DNA from: Bog-756 sp963829235
GTDB lineage: Bacteria > Actinomycetota > Acidimicrobiia > Acidimicrobiales > RAAP-2
NCBI GenBank assembly: GCA_963829235.1
Contig: CAWHIF010000006.1
Location: forward strand, 62,001-126,000
Length of the DNA: 64,000 nucleotides
Reading direction: 5' to 3'
The notes below the pieces were generated by a model. That model was not told the origin of the DNA, did not search any database, and worked only from the letters and a program-made list of their open reading frames with translations. This document shows, one piece after another, positions 41,851 through 50,475 of this stretch. Each line of letters starts with the position of its first letter. Position 1 is the first letter of the stretch. Both the position numbers and the translations under genes were made by a program.

Positions 41851-44800
41851 GTCGCCGTCCCGGCGTCAGCAGGGACCCCCCCGGCGGCGGGATCCGTCGT
41901 GGCCGGACCGCCAGTGGGCTCGTCCGGGTCGCCCCGGGGCCGCCGACGACCGGTGCTGACCCGGCGCCACGACCGGCCCAGGCGACGTCCGGAAACCACC
42001 GCGATGGCCGCCAGCCAGACGATGACGGAGCCGATCAGCGAGAGGGGTGCCAGCGGACCGCCGTCGAATCGGAGCGTGCCGACCCCGGCCCCCGTCACCG
42101 CGTACTTCCCGGCCCAGCCGAACGAGGGCGACCGCACCGCCGCCGATCCATCGGATTGCACGAGCTTCCACCGGCCGGCCGGTGCCGACGCCGTCAATAC
42201 GGTGCCCACCGACAGCGGACCACGGTAGGAGGTGGACGCGGCCGGACCGGGGAGCACCGGGCGTGCACCGGCGACGATGGGTGCATCGGGGGACGATCCG
42301 GCCGGCGCCGGCGTCGCACCGACCGGATGCCTCCGGGACGCCACCGCGGGCCGTCCCGCCCCGATCTGGGACCGTTCGGGGATCCAGGCCGCGTTGGCGT
42401 AGACGGTGATCCCCGTACCCGACACCACCGGGGTGAGGTCCAGCTGGCGGGCGAGGCCCGGTGCCAGGTCGGCCGGGACCGGGTACTCCTGCGGGGTCTG
42501 CTCGCCGGTGATCTCGGGGGCCAGGGAGGTCAGCAGCACCACGTAGCGCACGCCCGACGGTGCCAGCATGCTCCCCAACCGGTCGGTTCGGTCGGTCCGG
42601 GCCAGGTTCACCGCCGACGCCAGGCTCCACGCCGGCCCGGGGTCGGCCGCGTTCCACAACCATCTGGCATCGGGGCTGCCGTCCTCGGAGGTGGCGTAGG
42701 CCAACCCGCTGCCCGCACTCCACGACCCCTGGTTGAGGGAGCGGGGGTCTCCCAACCAGAGCACCCGAAATGCCCCTCCCGCCGCCCTGGCCTTCATCCA
42801 GGTCACCGATTGGCTGAAGTCGTTGACGGGGAGGTCCCATCGGCCGGGGATGGCCGACAGCACCGTCGGGATGGAACCCAGCACCACCGCTCCGGCGGCC
42901 ACCACCGTGACCAGCTGCCGCCATCCGAAGTCGGCGGCCCGCAGGTCCTCCTCGAAGGCGGCGATCCCCAACCCGATGGCGGCGGCAAGAGCGGCGGCGG
43001 CCGGGGCCAGCAGCACCAACGGATCGATGGCCAGGCTGCCGGTCCATCCCCGACCGACGATCCAGGCGACGAACCAGAAGACGAGCGCGATCGACCAGCA
43101 CCGTCCGGCCCAGCGGAACCTGTCCCCGCGGGCCAGCAGCAACGGGACCAGGGCGGCAACCGCGAACCCCCATGCCAAGGGAGATACTCCGATGGGACCG
43201 ACGGCGAAGCGCAGGAGCGACCCCCACGACGCCGCTTCCGACGCCGGGGTGGGCACACCGAAGACGGCGACCGCTCCGCGACCGGCGGACAACACGCCGA
43301 TCAGCCACGGGAGACAGATCACCCCGGCCACCACGGTCGAGCCGACGGCCGTCTGGACGGCCCGCCGGGTGGCCCGCCACTCACCGAAGGCGAGCGAGGA
43401 GATGAGCAGGGCCAACGCGGCCACCACCACGACGACGGCTGCGGCAGGGACGAACGAGACGAGCACGGCCTCGAGCAACCCCAGGGCGACCACCTCGCGG
43501 AACCCGGCGCCGCGTCCGGACCGCCCGGAGGCCGGGCCGACGGCATACGGGGCGGAGCCGGTGGCCCGGAACAGCCGTGCCAGCACCCACGGGACACCGG
43601 CGTAGACGACCAGTGCCCCCCAACGCCCCAACGCCAGCGCATTGTAGGGGAGGGCCATGGCCAGATAGGAGAGGCCGGCGACGAGGGAGGCTCGCTGCGA
43701 ACCGAAGGGGCGTAGCAGCCGGACCACGCCCCACACCCCGAGCGGCAGGCATGCGAAGATGAGCACCTTCTGGGTGAGGCCCATCGCTCCGAGGAGCACC
43801 GTGCCGACCACGCCGGCCAGGGCCAGGGCCGGTGATGCCGGTGCCGTCGTCCCCACGCCCGAGGGATGCCAGCCGGCGAAGAATTGACCGAATGTCGACG
43901 ACCAACTCGGGAACGGTACGAACTGGCCTACCACGGGCAGCCTCGCGCCGATGATCCCCCGGCTGCCGATGACGACGATGAGGGTGGCGGCCAACCACAC
44001 CGTGAGCCTCGTCCGACCACTCAGACGGCCGCGGCCGGACCGGCCGGACGACACCCCGCCGACCAGGACCGCGGCCCCGGTACCGGCGCCGGCGGTATCG
44101 ACCCCGGCACCGGCCAGCTCCGGGGCGTCGAGAGCGCCCCCGGCCGCTGCTCCGGCCAGAGCGGCACCCGCGTACGGCCCGTCGCCGGCTTCCGCTGACG
44201 CCAGCTCGTCGGCGTGGGCGCCGTGGAACCCGAGCTGGAAGACACGCCGGCCGTAGGCGGAGAGGCGAGCACTGCCGGCCACCTGCAGCAGGCGGATCTC
44301 CTTGTCGCCGAGACGGCGGTTGCCCTTGAGCTGCTTGCGCTGGCGCCGGATGGTCCCCAGGCGGCCGAGGTTCCAACGCCACGCCCGCACGACCGCCCGG
44401 GCCCGGGCCCGGTTGCCGGCCAGCTCGGCCACGATGACTTCGCCGATGGCGAGCACCAGGATCTGGGGTACCACCCGGATGAGGTGGAAGGGGCCGTAGC
44501 ACTTGAAGACGGCGAGGAGCTCGTGCCGGCGCTGGAGCTCCTGAAGGGTCACCGGGTGTGTCGAACCTCCGTCATCGTCGCCGCCGACCAGCGACGGTTC
44601 GATGGACCGTGAGCCTCCGGCCAGCTCCTCGAGGTGACGCACCCGCGCATCGGGGGCGACGATGATGCGGGCGCCCACCACCTGGGCCCGCCAGCACAGG
44701 TCGAGGTCCTCGCCCATGGCCACGATGGCGGTGTCGAAGCCACCGAGCTCTTCGAACAGGTCGGCCCGCACCAGGGTGACCCCACCGGGGGCGACGAACA

Positions 44801-45287
44801 CGTCCCGCACCGCATCGTGCTGGCCGTGGTCGATCTCTCCGGGCTGCACCCGCTCGACGACCGAACCACCCTTGTCCACGGCCATCCCGACGTGGACCAG
44901 CCGCTCGGCGTCGTCCCAGCTGACCACCTTGGGCGAGACGATTCCGGCGTTGGAGCGGAATGCCTCCTCCACCAGCAGGTGGACTGCATCGGGGAACAGG
45001 GCCACATCGTCATGGCACAGCAGGAAGTAGTCGGCCCCGTCGACCATGGCCATGACCTCGTTGACCGTGGTCCCGAACCCCCGGTTCTCGTCGAGCCGGC
45101 GCACGTAGGCGCTGGGCAGCACGGCCGCCACCCGGCCCTTCAGATCCTCTGCGCCGGCCGCATCGAGGACCAGCACGGAGAGCTCCGCATAGTCCTGAGA
45201 CTCGAGTGAGGCCAGCGTCTCTTCAAACCACGGACCTGGATCGTGGGCGACGACGACGGCGACAACCGGCGGGGCCAGTGTTTCCAT
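41847..45287 (-). CDS. GT2 glycosyltransferase with large membrane domain
   Basis: 1146 residues. The N-terminal GT-A domain (about 1-260) has VVAVVVAHDPGPWFEETLASL, LLCHDDVALFPD (DDV for the DxD site) and ALGEDLDLCWRAQ-type ED motif (VAMGEDLDLCWRAQ). The C-terminal part has a lone TM near 430 and about 10 TM segments between 490 and 840, then an outer domain (about 845-1080) and a last TM. It is the actinobacterial mega-GT2 that co-occurs with DUF5719; it probably builds or flips an envelope glycan from activated sugars. The product has no Mg-linked fold beyond the GT-A part. No start codon but ATG 45287 fits. Confidence 0.85.
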   Translation of the reverse strand: METLAPPVVAVVVAHDPGPWFEETLASLESQDYAELSVLVLDAAGAEDLKGRVAAVLPSAYVRRLDENRGFGTTVNEVMAMVDGADYFLLCHDDVALFPDAVHLLVEEAFRSNAGIVSPKVVSWDDAERLVHVGMAVDKGGSVVERVQPGEIDHGQHDAVRDVFVAPGGVTLVRADLFEELGGFDTAIVAMGEDLDLCWRAQVVGARIIVAPDARVRHLEELAGGSRSIEPSLVGGDDDGGSTHPVTLQELQRRHELLAVFKCYGPFHLIRVVPQILVLAIGEVIVAELAGNRARARAVVRAWRWNLGRLGTIRRQRKQLKGNRRLGDKEIRLLQVAGSARLSAYGRRVFQLGFHGAHADELASAEAGDGPYAGAALAGAAAGGALDAPELAGAGVDTAGAGTGAAVLVGGVSSGRSGRGRLSGRTRLTVWLAATLIVVIGSRGIIGARLPVVGQFVPFPSWSSTFGQFFAGWHPSGVGTTAPASPALALAGVVGTVLLGAMGLTQKVLIFACLPLGVWGVVRLLRPFGSQRASLVAGLSYLAMALPYNALALGRWGALVVYAGVPWVLARLFRATGSAPYAVGPASGRSGRGAGFREVVALGLLEAVLVSFVPAAAVVVVVAALALLISSLAFGEWRATRRAVQTAVGSTVVAGVICLPWLIGVLSAGRGAVAVFGVPTPASEAASWGSLLRFAVGPIGVSPLAWGFAVAALVPLLLARGDRFRWAGRCWSIALVFWFVAWIVGRGWTGSLAIDPLVLLAPAAAALAAAIGLGIAAFEEDLRAADFGWRQLVTVVAAGAVVLGSIPTVLSAIPGRWDLPVNDFSQSVTWMKARAAGGAFRVLWLGDPRSLNQGSWSAGSGLAYATSEDGSPDARWLWNAADPGPAWSLASAVNLARTDRTDRLGSMLAPSGVRYVVLLTSLAPEITGEQTPQEYPVPADLAPGLARQLDLTPVVSGTGITVYANAAWIPERSQIGAGRPAVASRRHPVGATPAPAGSSPDAPIVAGARPVLPGPAASTSYRGPLSVGTVLTASAPAGRWKLVQSDGSAAVRSPSFGWAGKYAVTGAGVGTLRFDGGPLAPLSLIGSVIVWLAAIAVVSGRRLGRSWRRVSTGRRRPRGDPDEPTGGPATTDPAAGGVPADAGTAT

Positions 45288-45365
45288 CAGAGGTCAGAGG
45301 CTATCGGGCCGCGCCAGCCTGTGGGTAACTTCCCTCGTCACGCCCCCTGCCGGCCCGAGTGCTTG

Positions 45366-45393
45366 CAACTGTTTATCATCGCGTATACAGTTG
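45366..45393. promoter_or_regulatory. AT-rich inverted repeat, possible operator/promoter
   Basis: CAACTGT (45366-45372) and ACAGTTG (45387-45393) form a perfect 7-bp inverted repeat around an AT-rich 14-bp centre, in the 199-bp gap before the 140-residue coiled-coil gene. TTGCAA overlaps its left arm as a -35-like element. This is one of the least GC-rich stretches of the window. Confidence 0.45.
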
Positions 45394-45486
45394 TATCCGT
45401 AAGGGGACGAGCCAGTCCCCCGGTACGGGTCGTTCGACCGGGCATCCACCGCCGGCGCACCACCCTCGGAACGCAAGGAGCACACC

Positions 45487-45909
45487 ATGCCAGACATCAA
45501 GATGCCGGAGATCAATATCAACACCGACTTCGCCAAGGCGGCCAAGGATGTCGCCGCCATCGCCAAGGACGCCACCTACGTGGTCATCGGCGCAGGGGTG
45601 CTCGGGTACCAGCACGTCCAGGTGCAGCGCCAGGAGCTGATCAAGTTCCTGGCCGAGCCCAAGGCCGACATCGAGGACCGGGTGGCCGCCGTCCGAACCG
45701 ATCTGGGCGGTGCCCTCCGCAACGTCGACTCCACGGTGGTGAGCCTGGTCGAGCGGTTCGAGGAGATCATCGAGCGCCTGGAGACCGCAGTGGCGCCCCT
45801 GGAGGACCGGTTGCCCCCGCAGGCCCGCGACCTGGCCAAGCAGGCCCACGTCCAGGCCAAGGACGCCCGTACCCAGCTCCGGTCCAGGATTCCGACCGTC
45901 GCAGCCTGA
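45487..45909 (+). CDS. Small coiled-coil protein, unknown function
   Basis: 140 residues. The start is a short KMPEININTDFAKAAKDVAAIAKDATYVVIGAGVLGYQ, with a weakly hydrophobic patch (about 30-40), then a long helical region with heptad-like spacing (VERFEEIIERLETAVAPLEDRL) and a basic tail (QAHVQAKDARTQLRSRIPTVAA). The pattern resembles small apolipoprotein-like or phasin-like amphipathic proteins, possibly binding membranes or other proteins; this is inference. AAGGAG lies 7 nt before ATG 45487. It is monocistronic, with an inverted-repeat promoter and a strong terminator, so it is probably highly expressed. Confidence 0.7.
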   Translation: MPDIKMPEININTDFAKAAKDVAAIAKDATYVVIGAGVLGYQHVQVQRQELIKFLAEPKADIEDRVAAVRTDLGGALRNVDSTVVSLVERFEEIIERLETAVAPLEDRLPPQARDLAKQAHVQAKDARTQLRSRIPTVAA

Positions 45910-45920
45910 CCGCCCACGAT

Positions 45921-45953
45921 GAAGAACGGCCCGCCGGTGGCGGGCCGTTCTTC
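45921..45953. terminator. Strong bidirectional terminator hairpin
   Basis: gaagaacggcccgcc (45921-45935) and ggcgggccgttcttc (45939-45953) form a perfect 15-bp stem with a 3-nt loop. It ends in TTCTTC on the plus strand and GAAGAA at the other side, so it can stop transcription from both the coiled-coil gene and the opposing Rmd-like gene. Confidence 0.85.
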
Positions 45954-45992
45954 GCGTCCGCGGGCACGGACACCGTGCCCACGATGGGGGGT

Positions 45993-46892
45993 TCACCCGG
46001 CGCGTTCGCGCCAGTAGGCGAGCACGTCGGCCAGGGTCTGCTCCAGCGGGATCTCCGGCTTCCACCCCGTGGCCGCGGCCAGGCGGCCGGGGTCGCCCCT
46101 CAGCACGGGCACCTCGACCGGCCGGACCAGCGCCGGGTCGGTCTCGAACTCGAGGGTCGAGCCGGCCAGTTCGAGCAGCGAGTCCGCGATCTCGCGGATC
46201 GATACGTCACGCCCCGAGCAGACGTTGTACACCGTCCCGGCCTGACCCGACTCGACAAGGAGGCGGTAGGCGCGTACGACGTCACGCACATCGGTGAAGT
46301 CCCTCCTCGCCGACAGGTTGCCGACCGGGATCGCCCGGGCTCCCCGCCGGTCGGCTTCCACGATGCGCTTGGCCAGCGCCGGCACCGCGAACTGGGGGGT
46401 CTGGCCCGGTCCGATGTGGTTGAACGGTCGCACGGTGATGACCTGCTGGCCGTAGCCGAGGAAGGCCTGCGCCACCAGGGCCTCGGCCGCCAGCTTGCTG
46501 GCCGCGTACGGCGTCAGTGGCGCGGTGGGTGAACCCTCGCCGAGGGGCAGGAGGGCCGGGTCGGTGACGGCCCCGTAGACCTCGGCGGAACTGGTGACCA
46601 GTATCCGGGGGTCGGTACCGCACTTGCCGGCTGCGGCGAGCAGTGCGGCGGTACCGATCACATTGACCTCGAGCACCCGGAGCGGCTCGTCCCACGAGTC
46701 CCCGACGTGGGTGAGGGCGGCCAGATGGTAGATGGCGTCGGGGCGGGCGTCGGACACCGCCGCCAGCAGGGCGGCCGGATCGGTGACGTCCACCTCGTTG
46801 TCGATGGCGATGACCTCGTCGCCGAGTTCGCGCAGATGCTCGGCCAGCCAGGTGCCGACAAAGCCGCGACCGCCGGTGATGAGGGAGCGCAC
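45993..46892 (-). CDS. NAD-dependent epimerase/dehydratase, GDP-4-keto-6-deoxymannose reductase-like
   Basis: 299-residue extended SDR. NAD-binding GGRGFVGTWL is at the start, TSSAEVYG and YAASK (catalytic Tyr-x3-Lys) lie in the middle, then RPFNHIGPGQTPQFAVPALA and RDFTDVRDVV. The 299-residue length and the GPGQ string fit Rmd-type GDP-6-deoxy-4-keto-hexose reductases better than the longer GDP-mannose 4,6-dehydratases, though the paired dehydratase is not in the window. The likely product is a GDP-deoxyhexose (for example GDP-rhamnose). GTG 46892 follows TAGGGT by 8 nt. It is convergent with the coiled-coil gene, past a shared terminator. Confidence 0.8.
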   Translation of the reverse strand: MRSLITGGRGFVGTWLAEHLRELGDEVIAIDNEVDVTDPAALLAAVSDARPDAIYHLAALTHVGDSWDEPLRVLEVNVIGTAALLAAAGKCGTDPRILVTSSAEVYGAVTDPALLPLGEGSPTAPLTPYAASKLAAEALVAQAFLGYGQQVITVRPFNHIGPGQTPQFAVPALAKRIVEADRRGARAIPVGNLSARRDFTDVRDVVRAYRLLVESGQAGTVYNVCSGRDVSIREIADSLLELAGSTLEFETDPALVRPVEVPVLRGDPGRLAAATGWKPEIPLEQTLADVLAYWRERAG

Positions 46893-46903
46893 GACGGGTC
46901 ACC

Positions 46904-48103
46904 CTACTGGCTGCGTGATGGGCCGGCACCACCGGTCGGCCGTGGCTGCCGGGCGGCGAACCGGTAGGCAACCATATGCCGGGACGCGCTCGCCTCCCAT
47001 GTGTGTCGGGACACGATGTCGAAACCCCGGCGACGCCGCTCATCCCCGGTCGGGGACGCCTCCCGCGGCGCGGCCAGCTCGAGATCGAGTGCGTCGGCCA
47101 GGGCCGCGACATCGCCCGGCTCGACCAGCACCGCAGCCTCGCCGGCCACCTCCTCCATGGCCGTGCCCGCCGTCGTGACCAGCGGTGCGCCGCAAGCCAG
47201 CGCCTCGAGAGCGGGGAGCCCGAATCCCTCGTAGAGCGCGGGGTAGACGGCGGCCGCGGCCGACCGCAACAGGGCGGGGACGACCTCGTCGGCCACGTAC
47301 CCCGTCCTCACGATGCGTGACGAGACCCCGGAGGCCTCGACGGCCCGGTCGACGGCGGCGGCACCCCAGCCCGCTCCCCCGGCCAGCACCAGCAGGGCCT
47401 CGGGATGGTCGCCGGCGACACGGGCGAACGCGCCCACCAACGTGGGCAGGTCCTTGCGCGGTTCGAGCGTGCCCACGAACAGCAGATAGGGGCGACCCGC
47501 GGCCAGCCGGTGGTCCACGACGGCCAGGTGGCCGGCGTCGGACCCGGGCTCGGGCTCGTCCGGCCGGAACCGTCGTGTGTCGACCCCGTGCGGGGCCACG
47601 AACACCTCGGCCTCCACCGGGCACCATCGGACCAATTGCTCGGCGGTGACCCGGCTCGGGCAGACAACGGCGGCGGCCCGCCGGGCGGCCACCCTGATCG
47701 CCCGGCGGAACAGCAGGACCTTCGACCACTCGTGCCAGTCGGCCTGCTCGAAGAAGCTCAGGTCGTGGATGGTGACCACGGCGGGCACAGGCGTCCGCTC
47801 GGGCATGGTGTAGTGGGGTCCGTGGTGCACGTCGACGGCCCCTCCGGCCAGCAGCCCCGGGAGCCGGACCTGCTCCCAGGCCAGGCGGAGCAGGCGGGCA
47901 TCGGGCGCCCTGGGCTCCAGCTCGCCGAGCGGAACCGCGGCGCGCCAGCGGGCCTCGTCGGTGCGTCGGCTGAACAGCACCAGATCGACGTCGGACCGGG
48001 CGGCCAGGGCCCGGGCCAGCTGCATCGTGTAGTGGCCGGCGCCGACCGGCCGGGACGGCACGGCGGTCACGTCGAGCGAGAGCCGCAGGCCGGGGTCAGC
48101 CAC
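46904..48103 (-). CDS. GT4 family glycosyltransferase
   Basis: 399-residue GT-B glycosyltransferase. The N-terminal domain has SRPVGAGHYTMQLARALAA and VVTIHDLSFFEQADWHEWSK. The C-terminal domain has FVGTLEPRKDLPTLVGAF, the GWG loop, and the donor site YPALYEGFGLPALEALACG with EGFGLPxxEA. Retaining transferases of this type use GDP-mannose or related donors. GTG 48103 overlaps the next gene's stop by 8 nt. It is the last of three adjacent GT4 genes on this strand (48096, 49208 upstream), a run typical of polysaccharide assembly. Confidence 0.88.
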   Translation of the reverse strand: MADPGLRLSLDVTAVPSRPVGAGHYTMQLARALAARSDVDLVLFSRRTDEARWRAAVPLGELEPRAPDARLLRLAWEQVRLPGLLAGGAVDVHHGPHYTMPERTPVPAVVTIHDLSFFEQADWHEWSKVLLFRRAIRVAARRAAAVVCPSRVTAEQLVRWCPVEAEVFVAPHGVDTRRFRPDEPEPGSDAGHLAVVDHRLAAGRPYLLFVGTLEPRKDLPTLVGAFARVAGDHPEALLVLAGGAGWGAAAVDRAVEASGVSSRIVRTGYVADEVVPALLRSAAAAVYPALYEGFGLPALEALACGAPLVTTAGTAMEEVAGEAAVLVEPGDVAALADALDLELAAPREASPTGDERRRRGFDIVSRHTWEASASRHMVAYRFAARQPRPTGGAGPSRSQ

Positions 48104-49211
48104 GGAGGGACCGGACGGTGGACTCCCGCGCCTCGTTCCAGACCGTGATGTGGCGGCGTGCGATCGCCGTCCAGGACAGCTCGGCGGCCCGCTCGAGCCC
48201 GAGCAGGTGCAACCGCTTCCGCTCGTCCTCGTCGGTCGCCACCCGCAACAGCCCCTCGGCGATCGACTCCGTCCGGCGCGGATCGACCTCGAAGGCCACG
48301 GTCGTGCTGGGCAGCGGGCTGGCCACCACCGGGGTGCCGAGGGCCATGGCCTCAACCGGTGGAAGCCCGAAACCCTCGATGATGGGGACGTAGGCCAGGA
48401 GCCGGGACATGGCATAGAGCGCCGAGAGCTCGGACGGTGTCACCAGGCCGGCCAGGACCACACCGGTTGCCGGCGCCACCTGCTGTCCCCAGCCGGTCGC
48501 GCCCACCAGGACCAGCGGCCAGGGTTCGGGGAGCGACCCGCGGATGCGGCCGTAGGCCTCGATCAGGCGGGGCTGGTTCTTGCGCGGCTCGAGGGTGCCC
48601 ACACTGAGGAGGAAGGGCCCTTCGACGCCCAGGCGGGACAGGAGGGCGGCGCCGGCGCCGAAATCGGGCGGGGGCAGGTGGTCGGATCCCATCGGGATCA
48701 CCGCGATCGCCTGCCGCGGGGACCCGGCCCCCTCCAGGTCGTCGGCCACCACCTCGGAGGGCACGACGAACCGGTCGGCCCGGCGCAGGGCCCGGCGCAG
48801 GGCCGCCTCGTGCCAGGCCCGTCCCCGGGCCGGGTAGGCATCGGGGACCCGGCGCCAGAGAAGGTCGTGCACGGTGACCACCAGGGCCGACCTCCCCGGC
48901 TCGAGGGTGGCCAGCGAGGTGGCGTGGACCACATCGAAACCGGACGGGGCCCGGAGGATCCCGTGGTCCCACGCCCGGGTCAGGACCGGACCCGGCAACG
49001 GCGAGCGGTGGAGGGGGTGGCCGAGGAGGGACAACGGATCAGGCCCGGAACGGTGGCCGGCGAACCGGCTGGCCAGCAACTCGAGGTCGGGCCTCTCCTC
49101 GGCCGCCAGTGCATCGAAGCCCTGCAGGAGACCGTTGATGTAGGTGCCGATTCCTCCCGATGCCGACCTCCGGAGCTGTTCGACCATCATGAGCGTGCGT
49201 ACTGTTCTCAC
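48096..49211 (-). CDS. GT4 family glycosyltransferase
   Basis: 371-residue GT-B enzyme: SASGGIGTYINGLLQGF (N-terminal acceptor loop), VVTVHDLLWRRVPDAYPARG, LSVGTLEPRKNQPRLIEAYGRI, and the donor motif VPIIEGFGLPPVEAMALGTPVVAS. It is related to the genes on either side, likely by duplication and divergence, and uses an unidentified activated sugar. GTG 49211 overlaps the stop of the previous gene as GTGA. An ATG at 49190 is possible but lacks a ribosome site. Confidence 0.87.
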   Translation of the reverse strand: MRTVRTLMMVEQLRRSASGGIGTYINGLLQGFDALAAEERPDLELLASRFAGHRSGPDPLSLLGHPLHRSPLPGPVLTRAWDHGILRAPSGFDVVHATSLATLEPGRSALVVTVHDLLWRRVPDAYPARGRAWHEAALRRALRRADRFVVPSEVVADDLEGAGSPRQAIAVIPMGSDHLPPPDFGAGAALLSRLGVEGPFLLSVGTLEPRKNQPRLIEAYGRIRGSLPEPWPLVLVGATGWGQQVAPATGVVLAGLVTPSELSALYAMSRLLAYVPIIEGFGLPPVEAMALGTPVVASPLPSTTVAFEVDPRRTESIAEGLLRVATDEDERKRLHLLGLERAAELSWTAIARRHITVWNEARESTVRSLRG

Positions 49212-50428
49212 CTCCGCCCACCGGTCGGCTCCGGGCCCGACACCTTCGATCCCGAGGACCGGCAGGCGTCCGCGTAGAGCTGGGCGAGACCCTCGGCGCA
49301 GGCCTGCCAGGTGAACTGGCCGCTCCGGCGTCGCCCCCGCTCCACCAGGGCATCGATACCGGCCCCGCCGTCGAGGACCCGGGTGACGGCGCCGGCCAGT
49401 TCGTCGCCGTCACCCGGCGCGGTCAACAGCGCGCCGTCACCGACCACTTCGGGAACTGCCCCCACCGCGGTGGCGACCACCGGGACACCGGCCGCCATGG
49501 CCTGCAACGGCGGGAATCCGAACCCTTCGTATCGTGACGGGTAGACCAGGACCGAGGCGTTGCGGAGGGCGGCAGCCAGGGCCGCACCGTCCAGGTAGCC
49601 GGGACGCACGATCCGCGCCCGCGCCGGTGACGCCTCGACGGCGGCCTGGTACCGCTCGACCCCCCAGCCGTCACCGCCCACGATGACCAGGGCCACGTCG
49701 GGGTGGGCGGCGGACACCGCTGCGAACGCCGACACCAGCAGCGGATAGTCCTTCCGCGGTTCGACGGTCCCGATGGCCAGGAGGTAGCGGTGACAACCCT
49801 CGGGCAACCGGAACGGCGGTGCCGCCCGCGGGTCGGCATCGGCCGGAGGGAGGGGTATGCCGTGATGGACGGCACGGACCCGCTCCGGATCGACGGCCAG
49901 CTCGGCCACCACCTGGTCGGCCACGAACTGCGACGGGGTGTGCACCCACGCCCCCTCGCCGGCCGCCCGACGGATGAGGTCCGGGAAGGCCAGCGTCGGC
50001 GCGTCGCAAAGCTGCGGGTACAAGACGACGGTCAGGTCGTGGACCGTCATCACCCGGGCGGCTCGGCGGGTCGGGGGCACCACGAAGTTGGTCCCGTGCA
50101 CGACGTCGTGGCGGCCGATGAACCACTCGACCGGTGGTCCGGAGAACCGCCCCCACGACGCGTGCAACGGTCGGGCCGGCATGGCCCGCTGACGGGTCGC
50201 GACCCCGGTCGGCACCAGGGCGGCGATCTGGTGGCGCCGGCGCCAGCTGACCGCGAAGGCGGACACATCGAGCCCCGGGAGGGCGGAGAGACCGGACAGG
50301 GCCCCGGCGCAGAACAGCCCGACACCGGTGGGCCGTCCGAGCAGCGGGGTGGCATCGACGCCGACGGACAGCCGGCCCGGGTCGGAGGTAGCGGATCGCT
50401 CCGGCGGCACGCAGGGAGCCTTGCACAT
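49208..50428 (-). CDS. GT4 family glycosyltransferase
   Basis: 406-residue GT-B enzyme, first gene of the three-GT4 run. VGVDATPLLGRPTGVGLFCAGAL at the start, VMTVHDLTVVLYPQL, LAIGTVEPRKDYPLLVSAF and the donor motif YPSRYEGFGFPPLQAMAAG. In the usual EGFGLPxxEA the Glu near the end is replaced by Gln here (PPLQAM), which may affect donor phosphate contact; the other two GT4s keep Glu. ATG 50428 is chosen to avoid overlap with the divergent cofD start; the longer reading (50482) crosses it. Confidence 0.82.
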   Translation of the reverse strand: MCKAPCVPPERSATSDPGRLSVGVDATPLLGRPTGVGLFCAGALSGLSALPGLDVSAFAVSWRRRHQIAALVPTGVATRQRAMPARPLHASWGRFSGPPVEWFIGRHDVVHGTNFVVPPTRRAARVMTVHDLTVVLYPQLCDAPTLAFPDLIRRAAGEGAWVHTPSQFVADQVVAELAVDPERVRAVHHGIPLPPADADPRAAPPFRLPEGCHRYLLAIGTVEPRKDYPLLVSAFAAVSAAHPDVALVIVGGDGWGVERYQAAVEASPARARIVRPGYLDGAALAAALRNASVLVYPSRYEGFGFPPLQAMAAGVPVVATAVGAVPEVVGDGALLTAPGDGDELAGAVTRVLDGGAGIDALVERGRRRSGQFTWQACAEGLAQLYADACRSSGSKVSGPEPTGGRR

Positions 50429-50463
50429 CGCCGACGCACGTCGGCGCCAACGGGTCGGACCGC

Positions 50464-50469
50464 TAACCT
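50464..50469 (+). promoter_or_regulatory. -10 box TAACCT of cofD
   Basis: TAACCT ends exactly 6 nt before ATG 50476, supporting that upstream start over the conserved-looking ATG at 50539. Confidence 0.45.
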
Positions 50470-50475
50470 GCCCCG

